This document shows positions 10,971-21,714 of a stretch of DNA of 64,000 nucleotides, piece by piece. Source of the stretch: Methylophilaceae bacterium (GTDB taxonomy: Bacteria > Pseudomonadota > Gammaproteobacteria > Burkholderiales > Methylophilaceae); NCBI GenBank assembly GCA_029244935.1, contig JAQWQF010000001.1:1-64000 (forward strand). Reading direction: 5' to 3'. Below the pieces are notes generated by a model. That model was given only the letters and a program-made list of their open reading frames with translations, was not told the origin of the DNA and searched no databases. Position numbers and translations under genes: made by a program. Every line of letters begins with the position of its first letter. Position 1 is the first letter of the stretch.

Positions 10971-12098
10971 ATGACTAAAATAGCACTTGTTGCTGGTGAG
11001 CCTTCAGGTGATTTAATTGCAAGCCAATTAATGCTAGAAATTAATAAAAAATTCAAGAATATTGAGTATGTTGGAATTGGCGGCCCGATGATGCATAAAA
11101 ATGGCCTTATCTCTTTTTTTGATTATAAAATTTTGGGCATACACGGCTATATTGATGCAATAAAAAATATATTTAAATTATTGATTTTAAGGAGGAATTT
11201 AATAAAATACCTTCTCGATCAAAAGCCTGACATTTATATTGGGATAGATGCTCCTGACTTTAATTTTTATATTGAGAAGACATTAAAAAAAAATAAAGTA
11301 ATGGTATTCCATTATGTTTCTCCGTCCGTTTGGGCCTGGAGAAAGAATAGAATTTATTCAATGAAAAGTTATATGAATCATCTTTTTCTGGTTTTTCCTC
11401 ATGAAATAAAAATTTTTAAGTCAATAAAGTTACCTTCAACATATGTTGGCCATCCATTAGCAAAAATTATTCCATTAAAACCAAATTCATTGCTGAGTAA
11501 AAAAAAGGTAGGTGTTCCAGAGACTAGCTTTATTATTTCGATTCTTCCAGGTAGCAGATCTAGTGAAGTTAAGTCTCATCTAGATATCATGTTAAGTTCA
11601 GCCATGATCATTCAAAATAAGATGAAAAATGTGTTGTTTTTAATTCCCTGTAATAACAAGGAAAACTTCGAAAAAATTAATAATAGTATTTTTAGACACA
11701 ATGCATTGAATATTAGGACTATTATTGGCCACTCACATGATGTTATTAATGCTTCTGATTTTGTCATCGTTGCCTCTGGAACTGCAACTCTTGAAACAGC
11801 TCTATATAAAAAACCAATGCTAATTATTTATAAGACCTCTTGGTGGTCGTGGCAGATTTTAAGGAGGATGAAATTAATTCCATGGATCGGACTCCCTAAT
11901 ATTTTATTGAATAAATTAATTTCTCCTGAGCTTGTTCAGAAAAGGGTAAATTCAGAAGAAATTGCAAACGAAGCATTAAAAATTATAAATAATAAAAAAT
12001 ATAAAGCCTCAATTATTAAAGAATTTATTGAGCTACACAAATCACTTAGACGTAATACATCAACATTGATTTTAGATGTATTAAAAAAGTATATATAA
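10971..12098 (+). CDS. lpxB: Lipid-A-disaccharide synthase
   Basis: ALVAGEPSGDLIASQL, YVSPSVWAWRKNR, LPGSRSSEV motifs. Confidence 0.97.
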   Translation: MTKIALVAGEPSGDLIASQLMLEINKKFKNIEYVGIGGPMMHKNGLISFFDYKILGIHGYIDAIKNIFKLLILRRNLIKYLLDQKPDIYIGIDAPDFNFYIEKTLKKNKVMVFHYVSPSVWAWRKNRIYSMKSYMNHLFLVFPHEIKIFKSIKLPSTYVGHPLAKIIPLKPNSLLSKKKVGVPETSFIISILPGSRSSEVKSHLDIMLSSAMIIQNKMKNVLFLIPCNNKENFEKINNSIFRHNALNIRTIIGHSHDVINASDFVIVASGTATLETALYKKPMLIIYKTSWWSWQILRRMKLIPWIGLPNILLNKLISPELVQKRVNSEEIANEALKIINNKKYKASIIKEFIELHKSLRRNTSTLILDVLKKYI

Positions 12099-12099
12099 A

Positions 12100-12678
12100 A
12101 TGTCCTTAGCTTGCGGAATTGATGAGGCTGGAAGAGGGCCTCTTGCAGGACCAGTATATGCTGCGGCAGTAATTCTTAATCCAAAAAATAAAATTTTTGG
12201 TCTAAATGACTCAAAAAAACTTTCTCACAAAAAACTTCTTTTATTAAGTGACGAGATTAAAAGTAATGCATTAGATTATAGCTATTCATCTGCTTCAGTT
12301 AAAGAAATTGACAGTTTAAACATTTTAAATGCATCATTGCTGGCAATGTATAGAGCATTTTGCGGTCTTAGAGTAAAACCTGATTATGTTTTAGTTGATG
12401 GCATATACACACCAGAAATTAAGGGTTTTAAAATTGATGCAATCGTCAGGGGCGACTCATTAGTCGCAGAAATTTCAGCAGCATCAATTATTGCCAAAGT
12501 GGAACGTGATAGATATATGTGTGAATTAGATCTTAAGTATCCTCAATATAATCTTAGAAAGCATAAGGGTTATCCCACAAAAGAGCATATAGAGCTGTTA
12601 AAAGAGCATGGAGTTATTGATATATATAGAAAATCTTTTCGTCCTGTTAAAGACTTAATTCAAAAGATAGATACATAA
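12100..12678 (+). CDS. rnhB: Ribonuclease HII
   Basis: CGIDEAGRGPLAGPVYAAAVIL, DSKKLS, AASIIAKVERD. Confidence 0.97.
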   Translation: MSLACGIDEAGRGPLAGPVYAAAVILNPKNKIFGLNDSKKLSHKKLLLLSDEIKSNALDYSYSSASVKEIDSLNILNASLLAMYRAFCGLRVKPDYVLVDGIYTPEIKGFKIDAIVRGDSLVAEISAASIIAKVERDRYMCELDLKYPQYNLRKHKGYPTKEHIELLKEHGVIDIYRKSFRPVKDLIQKIDT

Positions 12679-13395
12679 TTTTTTTGATAGATTAGGAAGC
12701 TTAGATTCTCTCCAGTTTTTTATACTTCTACTTACTATAACTTCTTCATCAGTTGTTAGATTAATAGCTAAACATAAATTAATTTTTTGATCTAGGATTT
12801 TTATTAGATTTTCAAGTAAAGTATTATTTCTATAGGGAGTTTCTATAAATATCTGGGTCTCATAATGGGCTAGTATATCTTTTTGCATGTGTTCTAATTT
12901 TTTTTTATTCTCTTCTTTATTAATCGGTATATAACCATGGAATCTAAAATTTTGTCCATTAAATCCAGATGCCATAAGTGAAAGGATAATAGATGAGGGG
13001 CCTACTAGTGGAACAACTTTTATATCATTTTGATGAGCAAGTTTAACCACAGTTGAACCTGGGTCTGCAATACAGGGAACCCCAGCATCTGACAATAACC
13101 CTATACTTTGACCTTCTATCAATGGCTTCATATATGAAATTATATTTTCATCAGATGTCTTTTTATTGTGAGGGATGATTATCAATTCTTGGATAGGTGT
13201 AGACAAGTTTAATTTTTTTATTGTTTTTCTTGCTGACTTCTCATTCTCTACAATAAAATATGTTAGATCTTTAATTCTTTTTCTTTGTTCTTCGACCATA
13301 AAATCATAAATAGCATTTTGATCAAGTGATGATGGTATTAAGAATAATGAAGCCAATTTTTTTTTATCATTTTCCATCGAAATAAATTTTTTCAA
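12655..13395 (-). CDS. SAM-dependent methyltransferase, RsmI-like tetrapyrrole methylase fold
   Basis: GLLSDAGVPCIADPGSTVVKLAH and VPLVGPSSIILSLMASGFNGQNFRFHGYIP; shorter than canonical RsmI. Confidence 0.8.
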   Translation of the reverse strand: MKKFISMENDKKKLASLFLIPSSLDQNAIYDFMVEEQRKRIKDLTYFIVENEKSARKTIKKLNLSTPIQELIIIPHNKKTSDENIISYMKPLIEGQSIGLLSDAGVPCIADPGSTVVKLAHQNDIKVVPLVGPSSIILSLMASGFNGQNFRFHGYIPINKEENKKKLEHMQKDILAHYETQIFIETPYRNNTLLENLIKILDQKINLCLAINLTTDEEVIVSRSIKNWRESKLPNLSKKLCIYLLN

Positions 13396-13951
13396 ATTCG
13401 AACATCTTGATTAGGCTTATAAGGGGAAGGCCAATTATAGCTGAAGGGTCATTACTTACAATTTTGTCTAATAGAGTAACTCCTAACCCTTCTGACTTAA
13501 TTGACCCTAGGCAGCCGTTTGGCATTTCATTATCTAGATAGGTGGATATTAATGACTTAGTTAATACTTTATATTTAACATGAATTGTTTCCACGTCCTT
13601 ATACTCAACATTTTTTGATTTATTAATTAAGCATACCGCACTATAAAATGTAACATCTTTACCACTTAGCTTTATTAATTGCTGAAATGATTCATCAATA
13701 TTTTTGGGTTTTTCTATTTGTATTGAATCGTACTCTGCCGTCTGATCTGACCCAATAATGTATGAACTTTCATTATCTTTTGAAACTGCTTGTGCTTTAA
13801 GTGTGGCGAGTCTTAATGCTGAATCAAGACCACCCTCATTGGTTAATTTTTTTTCATCAACCTGTGATGGGATTACTTTAAATTTTTTTGTTAATCTTTC
13901 GAGTAGTTGTTTTCTATAAATAGATGAGGATGCTAGAATAATAGAGTACAT
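13367..13951 (-). CDS. maf: Maf/YceF-like nucleotide pyrophosphatase
   Basis: IILASSSIYRKQLLERL and GSDQTAEYD motifs. Confidence 0.92.
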   Translation of the reverse strand: MYSIILASSSIYRKQLLERLTKKFKVIPSQVDEKKLTNEGGLDSALRLATLKAQAVSKDNESSYIIGSDQTAEYDSIQIEKPKNIDESFQQLIKLSGKDVTFYSAVCLINKSKNVEYKDVETIHVKYKVLTKSLISTYLDNEMPNGCLGSIKSEGLGVTLLDKIVSNDPSAIIGLPLISLIKMFEFEKIYFDGK

Positions 13952-13958
13952 TTAACTA

Positions 13959-15803
13959 TCAGGATCTTTGAATTTCAATTAATGTTTCATTTGGAGAAAC
14001 GGAATCTCCTTTTTTGATATGAACTGCCATAACAGCTCCTGATTTTGATGACTGAATTTCATTTTCCATTTTCATGGCTTCAATTATAACTACTCCATCT
14101 CCTGCTTTAACATTATCACCAATTTTTACTTTGATATCGACAATAGTTCCTGGCATTGCAGTAGTAATACAGCCATCATGACTCGGTTTTGGTCTTGAAT
14201 GCTCAAGATCTTCATTAGTTTTATTTTTTTTCTCGATCACTTGATTTCCGTTAGGTGCCACTAATGATTCATCAAGGGTTTCAATAAGAACCTCTTCAGA
14301 AATACCATCTACTGAAACATAAAAAGGCCTTTCAGCTTCTCCTGAGTCACCTGACCCTTTAACTTTTATATGATAGGTTTCACCATGCAGTGAAATATTA
14401 AATTCACTTGGCGCATAGTGATTTACATTGTTATTATCATTTTTGATTAAAAGTTCTTCTGGCTCAAGGGTACCAGCATATCTTTCTTGAAGAAATATAG
14501 TAGCCATATCAGGAAACATTGCATAAGTTAATAAGTCTTCATCTGATTTAACATACCCTTCAGATTTGGCTCTTAGGTTAGAAATTTCTGGCTTAAGTTT
14601 ATCTGCGGGACGACAAGTTATTGGTTTTTGATCACCAATAGCAATCTTCATAACATCTTTGTTAACGGGTGCAGGGGTTGCCCCATACTGACCTAGAAAA
14701 TAATTTTTAACTTCTGATGTGACTGATTTATACCTTTCACCCGTGATAACATTAAGTGCCGCTTGTGTACCAACTATTTGTGATGTTGGTGTAACTAGAG
14801 GTGGGTAACCTAGGTCTTTTCTTACTTTTGGTATTTCAGCTAATACTTCATCCATTCTATTAATTGCACCTTGTTCATTAAGCTGACTTGAAAGATTTGA
14901 AATCATACCTCCAGGAACCTGATTAATAAGAACTCTTGGATCAAGGTTAGTAAAGTCAGACTCAAATTGCCAATACTTCTTTCTTACTTGTTTAAGGTGA
15001 TCTGTTATATCTTCCATTTTAGAAAGATTAGTATCTGTTTTGTATCCAAGATCATTTAAAGCAACAACAATTGATTCTGTTGTAGGATGACTGGCACCTT
15101 CAGAAAAGCTAGAATTGCATGTGTCAATCATTGTCGCACCATTTTCTACAGCAGTTATTAGGTTTATACTAGCAAGACCAGATGTGGCATGACAATGCAT
15201 ATGTATTGGAAGATTAGTATTTTTTACTAAATTAGAAACTAAATCTTTTGTAACTTGTGGCGTTAATAGGCCAGCCATGTCTTTTATAGCAATACTGTCA
15301 CTTCCAAGTTCTTCAATCTTCTTTGCTAAATTTACAAAGTAATCTATATTATGAACTGGAGATGTTGTAAAACTAATTGTACCTTCAGCATGTTTTTTAT
15401 ATTTTTTAACAGCCTTAATTGAGACTTCAATATTTCTAATATCATTAAGGGCATCAAACACACGAAATACATCAACTCCGTTATCTGCAGATTTTTTTAC
15501 AAACATATCTACTACATCGTCTGAATAATTTCTATAGCCAAGTAAATTCTGTCCTCTTAAAAGCATTTGTATCCTGCTATTTGGTAGGGCTTTTCTGAGC
15601 ATTCTCAAGCGCTCCCAAGGATCTTCTTTTAGGTAACGAACACAGGCATCAAATGTTGCTCCACCCCAGGCTTCAATTGACCAAAATCCCATATCATCTA
15701 GTTGTGGGCATATAGGAAGCATATCTTCTGTTCTAAGACGGGTTGCTATATGGCACTGGTGACCATCTCTTAAAACTAATTCTGTAATATCTATTTTTTT
15801 CAT
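13959..15803 (-). CDS. pycB: Pyruvate carboxylase subunit B / oxaloacetate decarboxylase alpha subunit
   Basis: LRDGHQCHIATRLRTEDMLPI carboxyltransferase domain plus C-terminal biotinyl domain EAMKMENEIQ; adjacent to an AccC-like subunit. Confidence 0.88.
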   Translation of the reverse strand: MKKIDITELVLRDGHQCHIATRLRTEDMLPICPQLDDMGFWSIEAWGGATFDACVRYLKEDPWERLRMLRKALPNSRIQMLLRGQNLLGYRNYSDDVVDMFVKKSADNGVDVFRVFDALNDIRNIEVSIKAVKKYKKHAEGTISFTTSPVHNIDYFVNLAKKIEELGSDSIAIKDMAGLLTPQVTKDLVSNLVKNTNLPIHMHCHATSGLASINLITAVENGATMIDTCNSSFSEGASHPTTESIVVALNDLGYKTDTNLSKMEDITDHLKQVRKKYWQFESDFTNLDPRVLINQVPGGMISNLSSQLNEQGAINRMDEVLAEIPKVRKDLGYPPLVTPTSQIVGTQAALNVITGERYKSVTSEVKNYFLGQYGATPAPVNKDVMKIAIGDQKPITCRPADKLKPEISNLRAKSEGYVKSDEDLLTYAMFPDMATIFLQERYAGTLEPEELLIKNDNNNVNHYAPSEFNISLHGETYHIKVKGSGDSGEAERPFYVSVDGISEEVLIETLDESLVAPNGNQVIEKKNKTNEDLEHSRPKPSHDGCITTAMPGTIVDIKVKIGDNVKAGDGVVIIEAMKMENEIQSSKSGAVMAVHIKKGDSVSPNETLIEIQRS

Positions 15804-15809
15804 ATGTTT

Positions 15810-17228
15810 TTATAATCCTTCATTTGCTGCAATTGCTGCCCCAATTGCAGCAGCAATAATATTTGGTGGTAATTGATCTTCGTAGTCAGTTAGTTCAGGG
15901 TGCGTTTCAACAAAACTTGTATTGAATTTTGCATCAATAAAATTTTGATTCTTTAATATTTCTAAATAATAAGGTATTGTTGTTTTTACTCCAAATAAAC
16001 CAATATCATCTAATGAGCGCATTCCTCTTTGAACTGCGTCATTCCAATTAATTGCCCAAATAGTTAATTTTGCACACATTGAATCATAATATGGTGGTAT
16101 TACGTAGCCAGTATAAATTGAGGCATCAGTTCTTACTCCTGGCCCGCCAGCTGCATAATAACGCGTAATCTTACCAAATGATGGCAAGAAATTATTTTTT
16201 GGATCTTCGGCATTGATTCGAAATTCAATAGCATAGCCTCGATGAGTTATTTTATCTTGCTCGTACTTGAGAGCAATACCACTTGCAATTCTTATTTGTT
16301 CTTGAACAATATCAATACCAGTTATGGTCTCTGTAACTGTGTGCTCAACTTGTAAGCGAGTATTCATCTCCATGAAATAGAAATTATCTTCGCTATCTAA
16401 TAAAAATTCTACAGTTCCAGCATTCTCATAATTAACTGCTTTTGCAGCTTTAACAGCTAGATTACCAATATAGTTTCTTTGATCTTCTGTAAGCTGAGGG
16501 GAGGGGGCAATTTCTATTAATTTTTGGTTCCTCCGCTGTATTGAACAATCTCTCTCAAATAAGTGAACAACATTTCCATGTTGATCGGCAAGAACCTGAA
16601 CTTCAATATGTTTGGGTGTTACCACACATTTTTCAATAAATATTTCTGGACTTCCAAATGCTTTCGTAGCTTCGGAAATTACACGATCAAAATTAGAATC
16701 CATTTCCTTCTCGTTATCACAACGCCTTATACCTCGACCACCACCCCCATTTGTTGCTTTAAGCATCACAGGATAACCAATTGAATTAGCAAATATTTTA
16801 GCTTCCTCTAGGCTATTAATATTTCCTTCACTTCCAGGAATAACAGGCACTTCTGCATCAATCATGGCTTTTCTAGCTTGAATTTTATCACCCATTCTTT
16901 TTATGACTGAAGCATCAGGACCAATAAATTGAATACCTCTTCTTTTACAGATTGCTGCTAATTCAGGATTTTCTGAGAGAAATCCATAGCCTGGATGAAT
17001 TGCATCACATCTTGAAGTAACTGCAATATTAACGATCCTATGAGCATTTAGATATCCAGATAAGGGGTCCGAGCCAACATAGTATGATTCGTCAGCTTTT
17101 TTGACATGAAGGCCGTAACGGTCTGCATCACTATATATTGCAACACTAATTATTCCCATTTCCTTGCAAGCTCGAATAATGCGGACAGCTATTTCACCAC
17201 GGTTTGCAATAAGAATTTTTTGAATCAC
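15810..17228 (-). CDS. pycA: Biotin carboxylase subunit (pyruvate carboxylase subunit A / AccC family)
   Basis: KILIANRGEIAVRIIRACKEMGI, KATNGGGGRGIRR, EMNTRLQVEHTVTE. Confidence 0.9.
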   Translation of the reverse strand: MIQKILIANRGEIAVRIIRACKEMGIISVAIYSDADRYGLHVKKADESYYVGSDPLSGYLNAHRIVNIAVTSRCDAIHPGYGFLSENPELAAICKRRGIQFIGPDASVIKRMGDKIQARKAMIDAEVPVIPGSEGNINSLEEAKIFANSIGYPVMLKATNGGGGRGIRRCDNEKEMDSNFDRVISEATKAFGSPEIFIEKCVVTPKHIEVQVLADQHGNVVHLFERDCSIQRRNQKLIEIAPSPQLTEDQRNYIGNLAVKAAKAVNYENAGTVEFLLDSEDNFYFMEMNTRLQVEHTVTETITGIDIVQEQIRIASGIALKYEQDKITHRGYAIEFRINAEDPKNNFLPSFGKITRYYAAGGPGVRTDASIYTGYVIPPYYDSMCAKLTIWAINWNDAVQRGMRSLDDIGLFGVKTTIPYYLEILKNQNFIDAKFNTSFVETHPELTDYEDQLPPNIIAAAIGAAIAANEGL

Positions 17229-17433
17229 TGAAAGGCTTTCCTAGAATTAATCTTTAGTTTTATTATGGGATATGAGGTTCATATTATAACATGCACCTTT
17301 ATTATATAAATTATACAATAATGCTACTGATTGTCATTAAAAGTAATAAATTTATGTCAGTATATGATAAAATCCTGCATAAAATTTTTATCGTAATCCA
17401 CAGTACTAATAAAGGTTAAGGAGCTAATTAATA

Positions 17434-17613
17434 ATGGCCGTACAAAAAAGTAAAAAATCAACAGCAGGGCGAGGTATGCGTCGCTCACATGATACATTAA
17501 CGAATCCAGCACTGGCAATTGAGCCTACCACTGGAGAAGCGCACTTAAGGCATCATGTTAGCCCGTCAGGCTTCTATAGAGGTAAGAAGGTTATTGCGAC
17601 TAAAGGTGAGTAG
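17434..17613 (+). CDS. rpmF: 50S ribosomal protein L32
   Basis: Read from the sequence; 59 aa, below the ORF-track cutoff: [68 protein letters not shown]; rpmF-plsX synteny. Confidence 0.96.
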   Translation: MAVQKSKKSTAGRGMRRSHDTLTNPALAIEPTTGEAHLRHHVSPSGFYRGKKVIATKGE

Positions 17614-17636
17614 CTCTCTCCTTTAGTATTCTATAA

Positions 17637-18656
17637 ATGCCCCAATCAATTGCCATAGATGTAATGGGCGGTGATGTTGGCCCCAACGTCACCATACCAG
17701 CTGCAATAGAGTCACTCAACAGACACCCAAGTATCAACATTATCCTTGTAGGAGACGAGAATATAATAAAGAGCCATCTCCTAAAATATCAAAAGAACCA
17801 ATCTTCTCGAATAAAAATCCAACATACAACTGAAGTAGTTTTGATGGACGAGTCCCCCCAAATTGCATTAAAAAATAAAAAAGACTCCTCAATGAGGGTT
17901 GCTATTAATTTAATTAAATCTGGAAAAGCATCTGCTTGTGTTAGTGCAGGAAATACTGGTGCACTGATGGCAACGGCAAGATTTGTTCTAAAAACACTCC
18001 CTGGGATTGATAGGCCTGCAATTGCTTCATTATTACCAAGTATTAAAGGAACGACTTGCCTTTTAGATTTAGGAGCTAATGTTGATAGTTCACCTAAGCA
18101 ACTTTTACAATTTGCAATTATGGGGGCGATGTTATCTTCAGTTTTAAAAAAAGAAAAGTCACCGAGTATAGGGCTTTTAAATGTTGGTAGCGAAAATATT
18201 AAAGGTAATGACACTGTAAAAGAAGCATACAAACTTCTAAGTAGTAGTCATTTAAATTTTTATGGAAATGTAGAGGGAAATGATATTTTCAAAGGTACAA
18301 CTGATGTGGTAGTTTGTGATGGATTTGTAGGTAATATTTCATTAAAAACTACTGAAGGTCTTGCCCATATGATGGGAAAATTTCTTACGGAAGAATTTAA
18401 GCGCAATTTATTAACAAGAATTATGGCATTTATTGCAACCCCTGTTCTAAGAGCATTTAAAAAACGCTTAGACCCTCGAAGATATAATGGCGCATCTTTT
18501 CTTGGGTTAAATGGCATCGTTGTGAAAAGTCACGGAGGCACGGATGCTTTTGGATTTAGATTCGCAATTGAAACAGCAGTTGAGGAAGCGGAAAATCAAG
18601 TGATAGATAAAATAAGAAAACAACTTGAAATTGAATCATTAGTTGGGAATAATTGA
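17637..18656 (+). CDS. plsX: Phosphate acyltransferase PlsX
   Basis: [23 protein letters not shown]; synteny. Confidence 0.97.
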   Translation: MPQSIAIDVMGGDVGPNVTIPAAIESLNRHPSINIILVGDENIIKSHLLKYQKNQSSRIKIQHTTEVVLMDESPQIALKNKKDSSMRVAINLIKSGKASACVSAGNTGALMATARFVLKTLPGIDRPAIASLLPSIKGTTCLLDLGANVDSSPKQLLQFAIMGAMLSSVLKKEKSPSIGLLNVGSENIKGNDTVKEAYKLLSSSHLNFYGNVEGNDIFKGTTDVVVCDGFVGNISLKTTEGLAHMMGKFLTEEFKRNLLTRIMAFIATPVLRAFKKRLDPRRYNGASFLGLNGIVVKSHGGTDAFGFRFAIETAVEEAENQVIDKIRKQLEIESLVGNN

Positions 18657-18662
18657 TCGTAG

Positions 18663-19613
18663 ATGATTTATTCTAAAATTACTTCAGTTGGCGGCTATCT
18701 TCCATCTAATATTCTAACCAATAAAGATCTAGAAAGGTCATTAGATACATCCGACGAATGGATTGTGACGATGACAGGAATTAAAGAAAGACATATTATT
18801 GATCCTAATGAAACTTCAAGCGATATGGCTTACAAGGCCACATTAGACGCTATCAAAACTTCAAAAAAAGACCTAAAAGAAATAGATTTAATAATTGTTG
18901 CAACTACTACACCTGACAAAATATTTCCCAGTACAGCTTGCGCTTTACAAAATAAACTTGGCATTGGGGAATGTCCTGCCTTTGATATACAAGCAGTCTG
19001 TAGTGGTTTTATTTATGCATTAAGCATTGCCGATAAATTTATTAACACTGGCAGTAAGAAAAATGTTTTAGTCGTTGGTGTAGATGCAATGTCAAAAATT
19101 ACAGACTACTCTGACAGAAGTAATGCAATATTATGGGGAGATGGTGCAGGAGCTGTAATTGTGAGCGCCTCTGATAAACCTGGAATTATATCTACTCATA
19201 TTCATTCTGATGGTAAATATGAATCATTATTGCATGTTCCTCGAACTAAAAACCTATCTGGCAAAGATACAATTGAGATGCAAGGTAATCAAGTTTTTAA
19301 GATTGCTGTGAATACACTTGATAGAATTGTTGATGAAACACTAAAAGCAAATAATTTAAAAAAATCTGATATTGATTGGTTAGTTCCTCATCAAGCGAAT
19401 ATTAGAATTTTAGAAGCTACTGCTAAGAAATTAGACATGTCTATGGATAGGGTAATTGTAACTATCGATAAACATGGAAATACATCTGCTGCATCAATAC
19501 CGCTTGCATTAAATGATGGAATTAAGTCAGGAAAAATCAAGCCAGGAGAAACTATATTGATGGAAGCTTTTGGTGGAGGATTTACTTGGGGCTCGGCCCT
19601 AATTAAATATTAA
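18663..19613 (+). CDS. fabH: Beta-ketoacyl-ACP synthase III
   Basis: DIQAVCSGFIYAL active site, VPHQANIRI, GHGNTSAAS-type motif. Confidence 0.97.
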   Translation: MIYSKITSVGGYLPSNILTNKDLERSLDTSDEWIVTMTGIKERHIIDPNETSSDMAYKATLDAIKTSKKDLKEIDLIIVATTTPDKIFPSTACALQNKLGIGECPAFDIQAVCSGFIYALSIADKFINTGSKKNVLVVGVDAMSKITDYSDRSNAILWGDGAGAVIVSASDKPGIISTHIHSDGKYESLLHVPRTKNLSGKDTIEMQGNQVFKIAVNTLDRIVDETLKANNLKKSDIDWLVPHQANIRILEATAKKLDMSMDRVIVTIDKHGNTSAASIPLALNDGIKSGKIKPGETILMEAFGGGFTWGSALIKY

Positions 19614-19617
19614 TTAA

Positions 19618-20550
19618 ATGAAAGATTACGTAATTACATTTCCTGGTCAAGGTTCTCAGTCAGTTGGGATGATGAATAAATTTGAATCCGTTGATGTTAT
19701 AAAGTCTTCATTTGATGAGGCCTCAGATGTTGTAGGAGAAGATTTATGGGCGATGATTTCATCAGAGAACGACAAAATTAATCAAACCATAAATACCCAG
19801 CCAATTATGTTAACAGCTGGCTTTTCTGCTTGGCGAACTCTTAAAAAAAATGGGGCCAATGACCCTATGTACCTTGCTGGACATAGCCTAGGTGAATTTA
19901 CAGCCCTTGTTGTATCAGGTGTAATTAGTTTCGAGGATGGACTTAAAATTGTTCGTAAAAGAGCTGAGCTAATGCAAGAAGCTGTTCCGGGAAATAAGGG
20001 GGCTATGGCTGCAATACTTGGCCTTGATGACGAGGTTGTAATTCAAATTTGTAACGACCTAAGCGATAAGTATGTTTTAGAAGCTGTCAACTTCAATTCC
20101 CCAGGGCAAGTTGTTATTGCTGGACATAAATCTATAATAGAATCAGCACTGGAAAAATTTAAGGAGGCTGGGGCAAAGAGAGCATTAATATTACCAGTGA
20201 GTGTACCTTCACATTGTTGCTTAATGAAAGCTGCTTCAGATGATTTTTTGGATTATCTAGGTAACTTTATATTTAATAAGCCAAAAATACCTATTGTTCA
20301 TAATGTTGATGTTATGACTCATACCTCGGATGCTGATATTAAAAATGCTTTATCTATGCAGCTATATAAACCAGTCCAATGGACAAGAACAATAAAATAT
20401 CTATCCGAAAAAAAAATGCATATTTTTGTTGAAGCAGGTCCTGGAAGAGTTTTAATGGGATTAAATAAACGGATAATAAAAGATGCTAGTCATTATTCAT
20501 TAGATGGTATTGAGGCTACAGAAAATTTTTTATCTGAAATTACAACCTAA
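19618..20550 (+). CDS. fabD: Malonyl-CoA:ACP transacylase
   Basis: FPGQGSQSVGM, GHSLGEFTALV. Confidence 0.97.
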   Translation: MKDYVITFPGQGSQSVGMMNKFESVDVIKSSFDEASDVVGEDLWAMISSENDKINQTINTQPIMLTAGFSAWRTLKKNGANDPMYLAGHSLGEFTALVVSGVISFEDGLKIVRKRAELMQEAVPGNKGAMAAILGLDDEVVIQICNDLSDKYVLEAVNFNSPGQVVIAGHKSIIESALEKFKEAGAKRALILPVSVPSHCCLMKAASDDFLDYLGNFIFNKPKIPIVHNVDVMTHTSDADIKNALSMQLYKPVQWTRTIKYLSEKKMHIFVEAGPGRVLMGLNKRIIKDASHYSLDGIEATENFLSEITT

Positions 20551-20559
20551 GGAATTAAG

Positions 20560-21312
20560 ATGAACGAATCTGTAATTAATAAAAAAATAGCTCTAGTTAC
20601 TGGGGCAAGTAGAGGTATTGGAGCAGCAATTGCAATCGAATTGGCTAGACAAGGATTTTTTGTTGTGGGAACAGCTACAACACCTAAGGGGTCAGAAATA
20701 ATCACAAAAATGTTTCAGTTTAATAAAATGCAAGGTCTTGGTCTTCCAATGGATGTTAATAGTAATGAATCAATTAGTGATTTAATTACTAAAATTAATT
20801 TAGATCATGGGGATATTAGTGTTCTTGTAAATAATGCAGGAATAACTAGAGATACTCTTTTAATGAGGATGAAGGAGGAAGATTGGGATTCGGTAATAAA
20901 TACTAATCTTAAGTCAGTTTATAAGCTTAGCCAGGCAGTTATTAAAGGTATGATGAAAAAAAGGTATGGAAGAATCATTAATATTTCTTCTGTTGTGGGA
21001 CATACGGGAAATGCAGGACAAACCAACTATGCGGCAACAAAATCAGGGATTTCTGGATTCACAAAATCACTAGCTCAAGAAATTGGAAGCAGGGAGGTTA
21101 CAGTTAACTGTGTGTCTCCTGGATTTATTGATACAGATATGACAAAAGCATTAAGTGAGGATCAAAGAAAGCAATTATTAGACCATATCCCACTTGGGCG
21201 GTTAGGTGTGCCTGCAGATGTAGCTCATGCTGTATGCTACTTAGCTTCAGATTTAGCAGGGTATGTGACAGGTGAAACTATTCATGTAAATGGCGGTATG
21301 CTAATGATTTAG
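20560..21312 (+). CDS. fabG: 3-oxoacyl-ACP reductase
   Basis: ALVTGASRGIG, NNAGITRD, YAATKSG SDR motifs; fab cluster. Confidence 0.97.
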   Translation: MNESVINKKIALVTGASRGIGAAIAIELARQGFFVVGTATTPKGSEIITKMFQFNKMQGLGLPMDVNSNESISDLITKINLDHGDISVLVNNAGITRDTLLMRMKEEDWDSVINTNLKSVYKLSQAVIKGMMKKRYGRIINISSVVGHTGNAGQTNYAATKSGISGFTKSLAQEIGSREVTVNCVSPGFIDTDMTKALSEDQRKQLLDHIPLGRLGVPADVAHAVCYLASDLAGYVTGETIHVNGGMLMI

Positions 21313-21435
21313 TCATTATAATCAATTAGTTATTATTTATTTATGTATTATTTTAAAATAATTGATTGATTTATAGATTCATTTGATAAAATAGCAGCTT
21401 AAATTTTTTATTGTTTTTAAAGGGGTAAGATTAAG

Positions 21436-21672
21436 ATGTCTGATATTGAACAAAGAGTTAAGAAAATAGTTTCAGAGCAATTGGGAACAGATATTGCTAC
21501 AGTAAAAAATGAGTCGTCATTTATAGATGACTTAGGAGCAGACTCTTTAGATACAGTAGAGTTAGTAATGGCATTAGAGGAAGAGTTTGACACAGAGATT
21601 CCTGATGATGATGCTGAAAAAATTACAACAGTCCAGCAAGCGATTGACTATATAAACAAAAACCTTCCATAA
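21436..21672 (+). CDS. acpP: Acyl carrier protein
   Basis: [22 protein letters not shown] phosphopantetheine site. Confidence 0.99.
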   Translation: MSDIEQRVKKIVSEQLGTDIATVKNESSFIDDLGADSLDTVELVMALEEEFDTEIPDDDAEKITTVQQAIDYINKNLP

Positions 21673-21714
21673 TCCGAACGGCCTATTTAGTAGGCCTATC
21701 TTAATAGGCAATGC

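Noticed and set aside
17789-18517. Antisense ORFs within plsX (147 and 85 aa)
   Set aside because: Length explained by the codon composition of plsX on the opposite strand; no family recognised.
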